DNA of 10,155 bases from Erysipelotrichia bacterium (GCA_009916335.1 SAAR01000112.1:1-10155), one strand, 5' to 3'. Counted from the stretch's first letter, positions 1 through 8,043 are shown. Translations and numbers: made by a program. The notes: generated by a model from the letters alone, not told the origin.

Positions 1-97
1 CTCTTTCTTGAAGCCACACGCGATTGACAACTTGTCCATCAGGGAGTACCTGATCCAGTGGCAATGAAGATGGTTTATTTTTAGTATTGTTTTGCAT
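1..97 (-). CDS. AbiEi-like antitoxin, N-terminal fragment (cut by window edge)
   Basis: Only the first 32 codons lie in the window, starting at the ATG at 97-95. The protein begins MQNNTKNKPSSLPLDQVLPD and continues with GQVVNRVWLQER. The pattern L-P-x-G-x-V-V-x-R-x-W-L-Q resembles, from memory, the N-terminal winged-helix domain of AbiEi-type antitoxins (type IV toxin-antitoxin systems), where it precedes a 'G(I/F)SR...Y..SG' helix. AbiEi proteins repress their own operon and counteract the nucleotidyltransferase toxin AbiEii, which would be expected further left, outside the window. No good ribosome site precedes the ATG. A CATACT box (109-104) lies about 6 bases upstream, so a leaderless or very short-leader transcript is possible. 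Another frame (ATG at 174) is also open to the edge but its residues look non-coding. The family call rests on a short match and is tentative. Confidence 0.5.
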   Translation of the reverse strand, partial: MQNNTKNKPSSLPLDQVLPDGQVVNRVWLQER

Positions 98-103
98 AGA
101 TAT

Positions 104-115
104 AGTATGCATACT
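104..115. promoter_or_regulatory. 12-bp palindrome upstream of the AbiEi-like start
   Basis: AGTATGCATACT is a perfect 12-bp palindrome 6 bases upstream of the minus-strand ATG at 97. It overlaps where a -10 element would lie. AbiEi-type antitoxins repress their own promoter through inverted repeats, so this could be an operator. The half-site GCATAC recurs at 297-302 in the leader of the divergent Fic gene, which may be chance. Confidence 0.35.
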
Positions 116-256
116 TTTTGTTTAATAAACCATAAAGAAGGAGGAAAATAGTTTAAAAAATTTGTATTTTGCATAGTAATTAGATGTAAAATTGCTTTTT
201 TGTAAACCATTGGGCTATTCTTGAACAATACAAAATAGTAATGGATTAATACATAT

Positions 257-328
257 AAAGTAGAGTAAATATACGATATAATACTAGAGTAATTACGCAT
301 ACAAAAGTTAGAGTAAATCAGCAAGAGG
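257..328 (+). repeat. Three direct repeats of TAGAGTAA with an exact 24-bp period
   Basis: TAGAGTAA occurs at 261-268, 285-292 and 309-316, spaced exactly 24 bp, each followed by (A/T)T. The first copy is upstream of the TATAAT box at 277-282, the second lies just downstream of it, and the third lies in the leader near the ribosome site. Tandem sites across a promoter are typical of an operator array. The likely ligand is the winged-helix region of the Fic fusion encoded just downstream, but that is inference. Confidence 0.6.
277..282 (+). promoter_or_regulatory. -10 box of the AbiEi-Fic fusion gene
   Basis: A perfect TATAAT lies 52 bases before the ATG at 335. No good -35 sits 17 bp upstream (the sequence there is TATAAA), which is common for sigma-70 promoters in Campylobacterota. 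Transcription would start near 289, inside the second TAGAGTAA repeat. The ribosome site AAGAGG at 323-328 is 6 bases from the ATG. Confidence 0.5.
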
Positions 329-334
329 CTAGAT

Positions 335-1858
335 ATGGCACCAAATACAAAATTAGCAAAATCCCTTGAATCATTAAAAATCATTCAAGATACTATTGGT
401 ACCGTATTTGAGAGTTCAGATCTTCCTGCTAACGATCGAAGAATACTAAGTTCTCAAGGTTTTATAGAACCTATCATTAAAGGTTGGTATTTTATATCCA
501 ATCCAGAGAAAAATTTACAGCAAGGTAATACCACATTGTGGTATTCAAATTTTTGGCTTTTTATCTCTAAATATTTAAAAAATAGATTTGGCGAAGATTA
601 TATAATCAACCCAGATGATTCACTTTTGTTACATACAGGAAGCACTATTATTCCACAACAACTTATTGTTGCTAGCAAAGCGAACGGGAATATGAATTTA
701 ACGCTACCGACCAATATTAAAGTCATCATCTATTCAGATAAAAATATCCCTGAAAATGCAACCCTTATCAATGAGCTTAGGACATACCCATTGGAACATG
801 CTCTTTGCAAAATAAGTTCTGCATTTTACAAAAGTAATCCCACAGAAACTGAAATAGCATTTGGTTTAATTGGGGAGCCTTCTAAGTTACTCAGTGTTCT
901 CCTCTCAGATGAGCGGATGGAAGCGTCTGCAGGGAGGATTATCGGCGCACTTCGTTTTTTAAAGAGAGACCAAGATGCGAACAGAATAAAATCAACCTTA
1001 ATGGCATCACTTTTTACTATTCGAGAGACAAATCCCTTTGAAATAAGCACTCCAACAATACAGTCTTCTAGAGAAAAAAGTCCCTATACCATGCGCATTA
1101 GATCTATGTGGAAAAAATATAGAGAAGATGTATTGTTAGCTTTTAAAGATGTAAGCTCTTTTTCTATCACCAAAGATAAATACTTAGCAAATATGCAAGA
1201 AATATATACTTCCGATGCTTACCATTCATTATCTATTGAAGGTTATAAAGTCACAAATGATCTCATCAATAGAGTTGCAAACCATGATTGGAATCCAGAA
1301 AAAACTGAAGAAGATATGCACAGTAGAAATGCCCTCGCTGCCAGAGGATATTACCAAGCATTTGAGGCCGTGAAAAAAACTGTTGAGAAAATTTTTGATA
1401 GCACTAACCCTGTCGATATACTAAAAAATGATTTTCACGAATGGTACACACAACTGTTTGCACCGAGTGTTACAGCAGGTATTATAAAACCCTATGCACT
1501 TGCTGGATACAGAAATCATCAGGTTATTATTCAAAATTCTGCACATTCCCCTTTGCCACATTATGCGATTAGTGATGCCATAGATGTTTTTTTCGAACTA
1601 ATGAGTGAAGAAACAAATGCTTGTGTTAAAGCTGTTTTAGGACATTTTATCTTTGCCTTCATTCATCCTTATCCTGATGGCAATGGTCGTATATCAAGAT
1701 TTATCATGAATACAATGCTGGCCTCTGGGCAACATCCCTGGACAGTTATTAAAGTCGAAGATCGAGATGAATATATGAAATCTTTGGAAAGAGCAAGTGT
1801 TCATGGGGATATTAAGCCATTTGCATTATTTATTGTACAAAGAGTTAACAATATATAA
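335..1858 (+). CDS. Fic family protein with AbiEi-like N-terminal winged-helix region
   Basis: This 507-residue protein has two parts. Residues about 1-250 look like an AbiEi-type antitoxin: a winged helix with LSSQGFIEPIIKGWYF at 38-53, then a region with LLHTGSTIIPQQ and a helical tail. Residues about 255-507 are a Fic domain with the complete active motif H444-P-Y-P-D448-G-N-G451-R452-x-x-R455. H444 is the expected catalytic base and D448 the Mg ligand. The motif S298-L-S-I-E302-G303 fits the class II Fic inhibitory helix ([S/T]xxxE[G/N]), in which Glu blocks the ATP gamma-phosphate site, so the protein should be self-inhibited. Fic enzymes usually transfer AMP to a hydroxyl of a target protein; the target here is unknown. 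The start is fixed by AAGAGG six bases upstream. The DNA-binding region and the promoter repeats suggest autoregulation. It is convergent with the partition-type pair. Confidence 0.85.
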   Translation: MAPNTKLAKSLESLKIIQDTIGTVFESSDLPANDRRILSSQGFIEPIIKGWYFISNPEKNLQQGNTTLWYSNFWLFISKYLKNRFGEDYIINPDDSLLLHTGSTIIPQQLIVASKANGNMNLTLPTNIKVIIYSDKNIPENATLINELRTYPLEHALCKISSAFYKSNPTETEIAFGLIGEPSKLLSVLLSDERMEASAGRIIGALRFLKRDQDANRIKSTLMASLFTIRETNPFEISTPTIQSSREKSPYTMRIRSMWKKYREDVLLAFKDVSSFSITKDKYLANMQEIYTSDAYHSLSIEGYKVTNDLINRVANHDWNPEKTEEDMHSRNALAARGYYQAFEAVKKTVEKIFDSTNPVDILKNDFHEWYTQLFAPSVTAGIIKPYALAGYRNHQVIIQNSAHSPLPHYAISDAIDVFFELMSEETNACVKAVLGHFIFAFIHPYPDGNGRISRFIMNTMLASGQHPWTVIKVEDRDEYMKSLERASVHGDIKPFALFIVQRVNNI

Positions 1859-1867
1859 AATATAATT

Positions 1868-1894
1868 AAAATAGTGTTATTAAACAGCTATTTT
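1868..1894. terminator. AT-rich hairpin terminator between convergent genes
   Basis: AAAATAG-TGTT, loop ATTA, then AACA-(G)-CTATTTT forms an 11-bp stem with one bulged G at 1887. On the plus strand it runs into TTTTTCTATTTT; on the minus strand it is followed by TTTTAATTATATTTT. It lies 9 bases after the Fic stop and overlaps the stop codon of the ribbon-helix-helix gene. It could therefore end both transcripts. The stem is AT-rich, so strength is uncertain. Confidence 0.5.
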
Positions 1895-2145
1895 TCTATT
1901 TTAGCCATTCGAAGTGTTGCCATTTTTATAAACTTTCCAATAGTCATCCCATAACTACTTGCAGTGGACTCAACTAAAGCTAATTCACTTGGACTAAAAT
2001 AGACGGCATATCGATTTTCTTTTGCGTGCTCTTCTTGAGGCTTTCTGGGACGTCCGCCTTTTTTACGCTCACTTTCTGCAAAAGTTGATATCACTGATGA
2101 CTTTGCTTTATTTAACATTGAATCAATTGGTTTTTTCTCTGCCAT
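1888..2145 (-). CDS. Ribbon-helix-helix DNA-binding protein, partition-type (ParG/CopG-like)
   Basis: This 85-residue protein has a basic, flexible N-terminal half (KKGGRPRKP at 28-36) followed by a ribbon-helix-helix pattern. Strand NRYAVYFS spans 44-51, helix A about 52-65, the turn is at YGMT, and helix B about 68-81. Small RHH proteins of this shape next to a small ParA act as centromere-binding and autorepressor partners (ParG-like), with the N-terminal tail stimulating the ATPase. It starts 2 bases after the parA-like stop, with AGGTGA as ribosome site inside the end of that gene, so the two are translationally coupled. The 36-bp palindrome upstream of the parA-like gene is its most likely DNA site. 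A role in regulating the island rather than segregation cannot be excluded. Confidence 0.75.
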   Translation of the reverse strand: MAEKKPIDSMLNKAKSSVISTFAESERKKGGRPRKPQEEHAKENRYAVYFSPSELALVESTASSYGMTIGKFIKMATLRMAKIEK

Positions 2146-2147
2146 GA

Positions 2148-2711
2148 CTATTCACCTGCCTTAAAAAGATCAAGAATGGTTTTATATTGCTGATAAACAG
2201 TTTTATAGGCACATTTTGAAAGTGGTGTTTCATTATAGAGTTCTGTTAGACTCAAACCAGTTTCAATAGAGTTTTTAAAAGCTTTGGATAATCGAAGTTC
2301 AAAAAATTGTAAATTGTCAAAATGTTGTGATAGTGCATTTTTTACTGTTTCAAAATCGCCTTCTTTTTCTGTCTTTGTCACAACAATCAAAAGATTTTCA
2401 TTTAATGGTTGGATTTCTTCAATAGTTTCAACCGTACGCAAAATAGAATTATAATCATTGGAAACGGGTATTAAAATTGCATCACTTGCTTTTAACACTG
2501 GTAAAACACCAGCTGAAACAAATCCACCAAAGTCATAGATGCAATTATCAATAATCTCAGGATTTAATGAGATCTTTGCCATATCTGGATAAATAGATTC
2601 TATCACTGAGTTATCATTTGATTGCAAATAATAACCTAGGTCTTTTGCAAGGGAAAATGAGATAGGCGTTTTACCTACACCACCTTTTTTGTTGATGACA
2701 GAAATAATCAT
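2148..2711 (-). CDS. Small ParA-family ATPase (deviant Walker A)
   Basis: This 187-residue protein opens with MIISVINKKGGVGKT, the deviant Walker A of ParA/MinD ATPases (K9-GGVGKT15, with signature lysine K9 and catalytic-loop K14). Walker B-like IYDFGG ends at 63 (D60), and the later DAILIPVSNDYNSI stretch matches the usual ParA strand-loop. It lacks an N-terminal DNA-binding domain, and its length fits the type Ib plasmid ParA group (about 190-215 residues). ParA proteins bind nucleoid DNA non-specifically when ATP-bound and move a partition complex. P16 follows the Walker A threonine where Thr or Ser is more usual. It is the first gene of a two-gene operon with the RHH protein. AAAGG lies 6 bases before the ATG, inside the palindrome. 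No replication initiator is in the window, so plasmid versus integrated element is open. Confidence 0.85.
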   Translation of the reverse strand: MIISVINKKGGVGKTPISFSLAKDLGYYLQSNDNSVIESIYPDMAKISLNPEIIDNCIYDFGGFVSAGVLPVLKASDAILIPVSNDYNSILRTVETIEEIQPLNENLLIVVTKTEKEGDFETVKNALSQHFDNLQFFELRLSKAFKNSIETGLSLTELYNETPLSKCAYKTVYQQYKTILDLFKAGE

Positions 2712-2747
2712 ATATAACCTTTAAATAACGTTATTTAAAGGTTATAT
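2712..2747. promoter_or_regulatory. Perfect 36-bp palindrome: operator or centromere of the par pair
   Basis: The left half ATATAACCTTTAAATAAC is followed by its exact reverse complement, with no spacer and no mismatch. The palindrome begins at the last two bases of the -10 box, contains the expected transcription start, and ends at the base before the ATG, covering the ribosome site. An RHH dimer-of-dimers bound here would shut the promoter. If transcription starts upstream of the palindrome, the RNA could fold and hide AAAGG. Confidence 0.75.
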
Positions 2748-2774
2748 TATAGTTAAATATATACTTTTTATCAA
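2746..2774 (-). promoter_or_regulatory. Sigma-70-type promoter of the parA-RHH operon
   Basis: On the minus strand, TTGATA (2774-2769) is separated by exactly 17 bases from a perfect TATAAT (2751-2746). The predicted start, near 2739, is inside the 36-bp palindrome, giving a leader of about 28 bases. It is the best-matched promoter in the window. A 15-bp inverted repeat, AATTTTG-C-CAAAATT, at 2780-2794 sits just upstream of the -35 and could be a second control site or an AT-rich UP-like element. Confidence 0.75.
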
Positions 2775-2854
2775 GCATTAATTTTGCCAAAATTTTACAA
2801 TTCTTATGTGAAATTATAAAATTATATTCTAAAATCAAAATACCATTTAAACTA

Positions 2855-5800
2855 TTAATTAATTTTTCCAGCCAATAATTCCAAATACATCTCCACCAAT
2901 GATTCATCCTTGAGTGCATTGGCAGCTATTTCTAACACTTCCCAGCCAAGTAACTTAGCTTTTGTGCGTTTGATTTTGTCTTTTTCTGCTTGAGCAGGAT
3001 TGCCATGGTAGCGTGTTGAAAGTCCATCGATGTATATCAAAACTTTTTTGTCAATGTATGCAAAATCAGCAATCGTTGTTTCGTTTCCTCGTAATTCAAT
3101 TTCATATTGTTGGGTAGGCTCAGGGAAATTATTTTTATGCAAAATATCTAAAAAAGCCTCTTCTGCTGGGCTGTCTGTTTTATTTTCAGATTTTTTAGGA
3201 ACGGCATTGTTTGGTATTGTCATTTTTTCTGTCGGGGCTTTTTTGTAGTTCTCCAAAAGATTGATAGCTTCAATGCGATTTAGAACATTGTGATACTGCT
3301 GATTACTGTAATTCAAAAGACACTTGTAGCACACATCCTCACAATCACAAGCGTTCAATTTGGCTATGGCTTTTTCAACGATGAGAGGTAAGTTATCTAA
3401 AAAGAGTGAGAGATATCCACTCCCCCCTGGCAAGGAATCGTAAAAGACCACATTGAATTGTCCATTGTCTTTTGATTCAACGACGCCATCGATATCAAAT
3501 TCTCTTACGTCCAATATCTCAATGGCACCCAGTTTTAGTGACTCTAAAAAATTAGCAGCAATACTTGCAGAGGCAAAGCCCTCAAAGATAATCAAATCAG
3601 ATTCTAAATCAGTGTGCAAAGCATTCCAAAAAAACTTCGTATCCCTAATAAAACAACGCCTTTTATGCTCTTCCATAAAGTTAACTATTTCTGCTTCACT
3701 GGCTTTTGGATGTCTTACCGACCCGCAGGATGGGCAAATTAAAAATCCCAACTCTTTTTGACCATACATCCCTAGGTTTATTAGTCTAACATTGCCATTT
3801 TTTAGGTATTTTATTTTTGTTTTACCAATTTCATAGAGTGTTCCACCAAAATGTTTATCTAAAATGAGTGAACCTGTTTTAAAACCAATTCTCACCCGTG
3901 ACTCTTTGAGGTCATCTATCTTTTGAACTTTGTTTAATACGATATCTACCATAGGGAATGAAAAAAAGTTTTGGTACTCTTTATCGCCACCGTCATAATC
4001 TCTGGTAAAGTTTTCCAAAATAGCGCCACTGCTTGTTTCTAAAATCATATCTTTGCGGATATCTTCACTGCTAAAATTGACCTCTTTTTCTTTGATTTTT
4101 GCAAAATTAAGTCGAGTGATTTCAAAAATATTTTTATTAGCGTAAACTTTATTAGCTGGTGTTAGCTCTCTGATAGCAATAGTGTTGGCTCTGGATATTT
4201 CAAATAGAGGTTCTACACACACTGCTCTAACACTCTCTCTGCCTAAGGCATAGCTTGGGAAAAAACCATCTTTGGCAAGGTAGCTAAGGGTATAGTTGTC
4301 TTGTTTGTCAGAAAGATAGCTGTTAAGCGCTCTATTGTACGCATTAAATTCTCTTTCTTCGGCTTTATTCATAACTTCTTTTTGGCGATAAGGTGCAAGA
4401 ACACTGCGATATGTTTTTATTTCCAGCATCAGTTCATCAAGATGCTTTTTTAAATCACTTGACACTTCTTTTGTGGCACTCTTTAAAAACTCTTCATTGA
4501 TGCTTTCTTTGTCTTCAAGTGTCCAGTGGTCGAAAAATATTTTTTTGATATCGCTGTAAATGGAATCAAAATTATTTTCTATGACTGTTGCTAGTGCTTT
4601 AAAGTCATCAATTTTGTCTTTAAATCCTGCATTTCCTATCTCATCGTTGTAGGAGATATAGCGGGATATATATGTTGGAAAAACTTCTTTTAAAAGCTCT
4701 TGGTCTTTTACATTGCTTCGAAGCCATGTAAGTATGGCAGAGTGCACATGTTTTCGCACTAAATTTTGGTTTGACATACTAAAGGTTGGTATGCGGATAT
4801 TGCCTGTTATCATCTCAGCAGGATTTTCAAAGAAATAGCTGTCGTGTGATGCGTTTTTACAGTAGGTAAATACCGTTGCAATGCGATGTTTACGACCTGC
4901 TCGTCCGACTCTTTGTGTATAGTTTGGTGTTGAAGGTGGCACATTTTTGAGTAATACCATTTCAAGTTTACCGATATCAACACCCATCTCTAGTGTTGGT
5001 GTTGCGACCAGCGCATTACATGTACCATTGATTTTTTTAAACTCTTTTTCTATCTCTTCGCGCTTCTCTTTTCCAACTTGAGCCGAGTGCTCTTCTGGCT
5101 TAATTGGAGAGTATTTAAGGCTTGTGTATTGAAATACATCATAATTCTCTTGATCAAGCGGTTTGTAAATGACTTTACCTTTGCAATTGTAGGTAGGACA
5201 CGCTAGCGTAGGTAAGGCATGCGTATAGAATTTTTTACATACTTGGCACTGATAACATCCTTTGGCGTGTTTAAAGCCTATTTTGTCTTTGTTGAGTTGA
5301 TAAATTTTTTGAGCACTAAAGAGTGACTTGGTTTCTCCGTTATAATCTTTCTTAACTAAGTCAACATTGACCAGTAAATTAGTGTCAATCGCAAAATCCC
5401 ACAATTTATCTAAAAATGTGTTAATGTGTTGGGTATGTATAACGGCTTTTTTGGTCATCTCTTGAGCAGAACTTCGCCCATTTTTCGATTTCATAGCATG
5501 AATATAATTAGGTGCTTTTTCATCACTATTGCATGCAAGAAAAACAGCGTGAGGGAATGTGTCTTTCATAAGCGGTATGATGCCATCTCGGACTTCTAAG
5601 TCTTTTACATTCCATTTGCGTTTTGCCAGTTCATCGCTGACCGCTCCGCGTTTTCTTATAAAGTCTAAGATGTTGTGGATAATGGTTTTAAGCTCATCCA
5701 TGGAATTAAGCCCAAGCAAATCAACATACTCTTCAAATTCACTCAATGTACTGTTTGAAATCCCATCGTATAAAACACTCACCATGCCTAATTGTTCTAA

Positions 5801-8032
5801 GCTTATACGCTGTCTGGATGAATAAAACTCATCGATTAAAAACCAGCGGATGCGTTTACTCAGTTCATCTTGTTTAAACCCGCCTCCTGGGTAAATCCTT
5901 CGAGCTTCGGACTCCATAGACAAACGAGAGACAAAGCCATCATAACTGAGTGCTTCATCGTACGGACTCTCAAAACTTTCTATGATTTTATGCGCAACAA
6001 ATCTTAGATAAAAGCGTTTAGAGCGTTCACTCATCCAACTGGCGGTAAACGCAGCATCTTGTCTGCCATCGGCAAATATGAGTATCTTTTTGAGCTCTTC
6101 TTCATTCATGGAGCTAAGCATCGTTTGCGCCAATATCATCACATCCAGCACTTCCGTTGTTCGAATCTGCATTATCGGCAAATAATCACCTTTACTGGTC
6201 ATGCCACATGCTTGACATTTTTCAGCCCCTGCTTCGCCTACTTCAATGGCATGTACCTCGATAAGAGTATCGGTATTTCTACATTTAGAGTTTTGGCATC
6301 CTTGGGTATTTTTCTTATGCAATGCACCACAATGTTTACACAGATACATCAACTCCATTTTATTGCCATCATACTCTTCGTTGTAAAGCTTATGGGTAAA
6401 AAGCCAAGCACTCTGAGCCATGGGGTCTATCTTTTGATAATCCCTGCGCGATTCGTTAAAGGCATACACACCCACGCCGTTTTCACTTACAGGGTCTCTA
6501 TCAAATAGTCCCTCATGGTAATGCTGACCGCATGTACGGCAAATCTTTACATCAAATTTCAAACTTTTTGTATCACTTTTTTTGGTAAAGTGAAGGGTTG
6601 GACTTTGCGCATCTTCATAGCTAAGCGTGGCTTCATTAAGCCCTTTGACAAAATAGTGAAGCTTAGGACGAATGACTGGCTCATTATCAAAGCGTACAAT
6701 GGCACCAAGGGTGAGATAAGAGAGTAACTCGGCTTCAAGTACTTTTTCACTAGCACTTTTGCGGTCGCCAATCGTTCGGATACGCTTAAATCCTTCACTT
6801 GGAATCTTGGGTGTTGAAAATTCATTTTCGATTTGGCGTATGTATTCGCTGTGTGCCAATATATAGCCACACTTATCGATATTTTTACCCATTGACGGAG
6901 GCTCTATACCTGTTAATTCTACTGCTAGACCCAGTAAAGTATCGCTGATTTCATCGACTTCTTCTTGGAGATGAAACGCTCTTGCTTCTTGCAATATCTC
7001 CTCAGCCAAATCAAGGGCTCGTGAGGGCAATTTAGAGGTGATAAATGCATCGATTTCGCGCTCTTTATACTCTTCTTCCACCACTTCAATACTTGCATCA
7101 GTGACACCAAAAAGTTTACTTGCAAACGTGCGGATTACTTTGCTGCTGTCTTTATTGGCAACGGTGGCTGAAGTGCCGATGCACTGAACGGTTGTAGGGA
7201 AAAGAGACTTTATGCGACGATTGAGACACGCGACTTCGCTTCCTAGAGCGCCGGTGTAAGTATGGACTTCATCGTAAACCATAAATTGTAACGTGGGTGT
7301 TTTAAACAATTCCAAGTCTTTATCGCGCAATAAAAGATACTCAAGTTGAGAATAGTTGGTTAAAAGAATTTGAGGTTTATTTTTTAAAATCTCTTCACGC
7401 GTAAAGCTCTCTTCAAACGGCAGAGGAATCTCTCCTGTTTTATTGAATGTATCCATCTCTTCTTGGGAATACTTACGGCTAATTTCAAGCTTTTGGCGGC
7501 TTGATGTGTTTTGATTGGTCTCACCTGTGTATCTTCCAAACGTCACACCCGTTCCTGCTAGCATAAAACGAAGTCGCTCTAACTGGTCATTGACCAGGGC
7601 ATTCATAGGATAAACGATGATAGCCACCATACCATTTTGAGCACGATGCTTTAAACAATAATCAACGATAGGCAACAAAAAGCTCTCCGTTTTACCACTA
7701 CCTGTACCCGTGGAAACGATAAGGTTTTTACCTGCATTGACCGCACGCAATGCCTTTTCTTGGTGTCTGTGTATGGCTTCAAAAGGGAAAACATCTTTGA
7801 GCACGGGGTGTAAGGCAAGCTCACTCTCCAAGTCTCGCATCTTGGCACCTTCAACAAAGGGCTTATTGAGGTAGATAAACGGACCTTTTGAAATGAGATT
7901 GGCATCGCCAGTTTGGAGTTTTTCATCAAACTGTTTTTTGATTCCTTCATCGACTAATGGAAAGTTTCCTTTGAGGTAGCGTCCGTATTGAGTGATGACA
8001 TCTTTGCCAAATTGTACTGGATTTAAGCCCAT
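2855..8032 (-). CDS. Giant DEAD/DEAH helicase with DUF1998/MZB-type Cys cluster and C-terminal Vsr/DUF559-like nuclease domain
   Basis: This 1725-residue protein is a complete superfamily 2 helicase: Walker A STGTGSGKT at 107-115, DEVH at 254-257, SAT at 288-290, then ATPTLEMGVDIG and motif VI QRVGRAGR at 1040-1047. Between the motor lobes are Cys pairs fit for zinc: C498/C501, C565/C568 with two more near 580-585, a CxxC near 605, C929/C932 and a pair near 945. C1562-x-C-x3-C1568-x2-C1571 matches the DUF1998/MZB (MrfA/YprA) cluster. Residues about 1628-1720 look like an EDxHD (Vsr/DUF559) nuclease: D1656, IYIDG with D1669, H1676, then D..KR...L.GWEVLEI. Related DUF1998 helicases occur in anti-phage systems (DISARM DrmA, Druantia DruE) and in repair (MrfA). 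DNA translocation coupled to cleavage is the likely activity; substrate unknown. AAAGGG precedes the ATG. It follows the Fic gene by 11 bases. Confidence 0.85.
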   Translation of the reverse strand: MGLNPVQFGKDVITQYGRYLKGNFPLVDEGIKKQFDEKLQTGDANLISKGPFIYLNKPFVEGAKMRDLESELALHPVLKDVFPFEAIHRHQEKALRAVNAGKNLIVSTGTGSGKTESFLLPIVDYCLKHRAQNGMVAIIVYPMNALVNDQLERLRFMLAGTGVTFGRYTGETNQNTSSRQKLEISRKYSQEEMDTFNKTGEIPLPFEESFTREEILKNKPQILLTNYSQLEYLLLRDKDLELFKTPTLQFMVYDEVHTYTGALGSEVACLNRRIKSLFPTTVQCIGTSATVANKDSSKVIRTFASKLFGVTDASIEVVEEEYKEREIDAFITSKLPSRALDLAEEILQEARAFHLQEEVDEISDTLLGLAVELTGIEPPSMGKNIDKCGYILAHSEYIRQIENEFSTPKIPSEGFKRIRTIGDRKSASEKVLEAELLSYLTLGAIVRFDNEPVIRPKLHYFVKGLNEATLSYEDAQSPTLHFTKKSDTKSLKFDVKICRTCGQHYHEGLFDRDPVSENGVGVYAFNESRRDYQKIDPMAQSAWLFTHKLYNEEYDGNKMELMYLCKHCGALHKKNTQGCQNSKCRNTDTLIEVHAIEVGEAGAEKCQACGMTSKGDYLPIMQIRTTEVLDVMILAQTMLSSMNEEELKKILIFADGRQDAAFTASWMSERSKRFYLRFVAHKIIESFESPYDEALSYDGFVSRLSMESEARRIYPGGGFKQDELSKRIRWFLIDEFYSSRQRISLEQLGMVSVLYDGISNSTLSEFEEYVDLLGLNSMDELKTIIHNILDFIRKRGAVSDELAKRKWNVKDLEVRDGIIPLMKDTFPHAVFLACNSDEKAPNYIHAMKSKNGRSSAQEMTKKAVIHTQHINTFLDKLWDFAIDTNLLVNVDLVKKDYNGETKSLFSAQKIYQLNKDKIGFKHAKGCYQCQVCKKFYTHALPTLACPTYNCKGKVIYKPLDQENYDVFQYTSLKYSPIKPEEHSAQVGKEKREEIEKEFKKINGTCNALVATPTLEMGVDIGKLEMVLLKNVPPSTPNYTQRVGRAGRKHRIATVFTYCKNASHDSYFFENPAEMITGNIRIPTFSMSNQNLVRKHVHSAILTWLRSNVKDQELLKEVFPTYISRYISYNDEIGNAGFKDKIDDFKALATVIENNFDSIYSDIKKIFFDHWTLEDKESINEEFLKSATKEVSSDLKKHLDELMLEIKTYRSVLAPYRQKEVMNKAEEREFNAYNRALNSYLSDKQDNYTLSYLAKDGFFPSYALGRESVRAVCVEPLFEISRANTIAIRELTPANKVYANKNIFEITRLNFAKIKEKEVNFSSEDIRKDMILETSSGAILENFTRDYDGGDKEYQNFFSFPMVDIVLNKVQKIDDLKESRVRIGFKTGSLILDKHFGGTLYEIGKTKIKYLKNGNVRLINLGMYGQKELGFLICPSCGSVRHPKASEAEIVNFMEEHKRRCFIRDTKFFWNALHTDLESDLIIFEGFASASIAANFLESLKLGAIEILDVREFDIDGVVESKDNGQFNVVFYDSLPGGSGYLSLFLDNLPLIVEKAIAKLNACDCEDVCYKCLLNYSNQQYHNVLNRIEAINLLENYKKAPTEKMTIPNNAVPKKSENKTDSPAEEAFLDILHKNNFPEPTQQYEIELRGNETTIADFAYIDKKVLIYIDGLSTRYHGNPAQAEKDKIKRTKAKLLGWEVLEIAANALKDESLVEMYLELLAGKIN

Positions 8033-8043
8033 GTGTGCCCTTT

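Noticed and set aside
257..328. CRISPR array or origin iterons
   Set aside because: Three 8-bp repeats at 24-bp spacing are too short for CRISPR, no cas genes are present, and no replication initiator is seen. A promoter operator array fits better.
2805..2835. Terminator after the helicase
   Set aside because: The only inverted repeats here are short and purely A/T, with no stem stable enough to call.
2731..2919. Minus-strand frame of 62 codons between the helicase and the par operon
   Set aside because: It overlaps the helicase end, and its tail runs through the par promoter and palindrome. Composition is AT-driven and there is no ribosome site.
6059..6508. Plus-strand frame of 149 codons opposite the helicase
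   Set aside because: It is the antisense of the Cys-rich part of a clearly coding gene, with no family features or ribosome site. Other frames inside the helicase were dismissed likewise.
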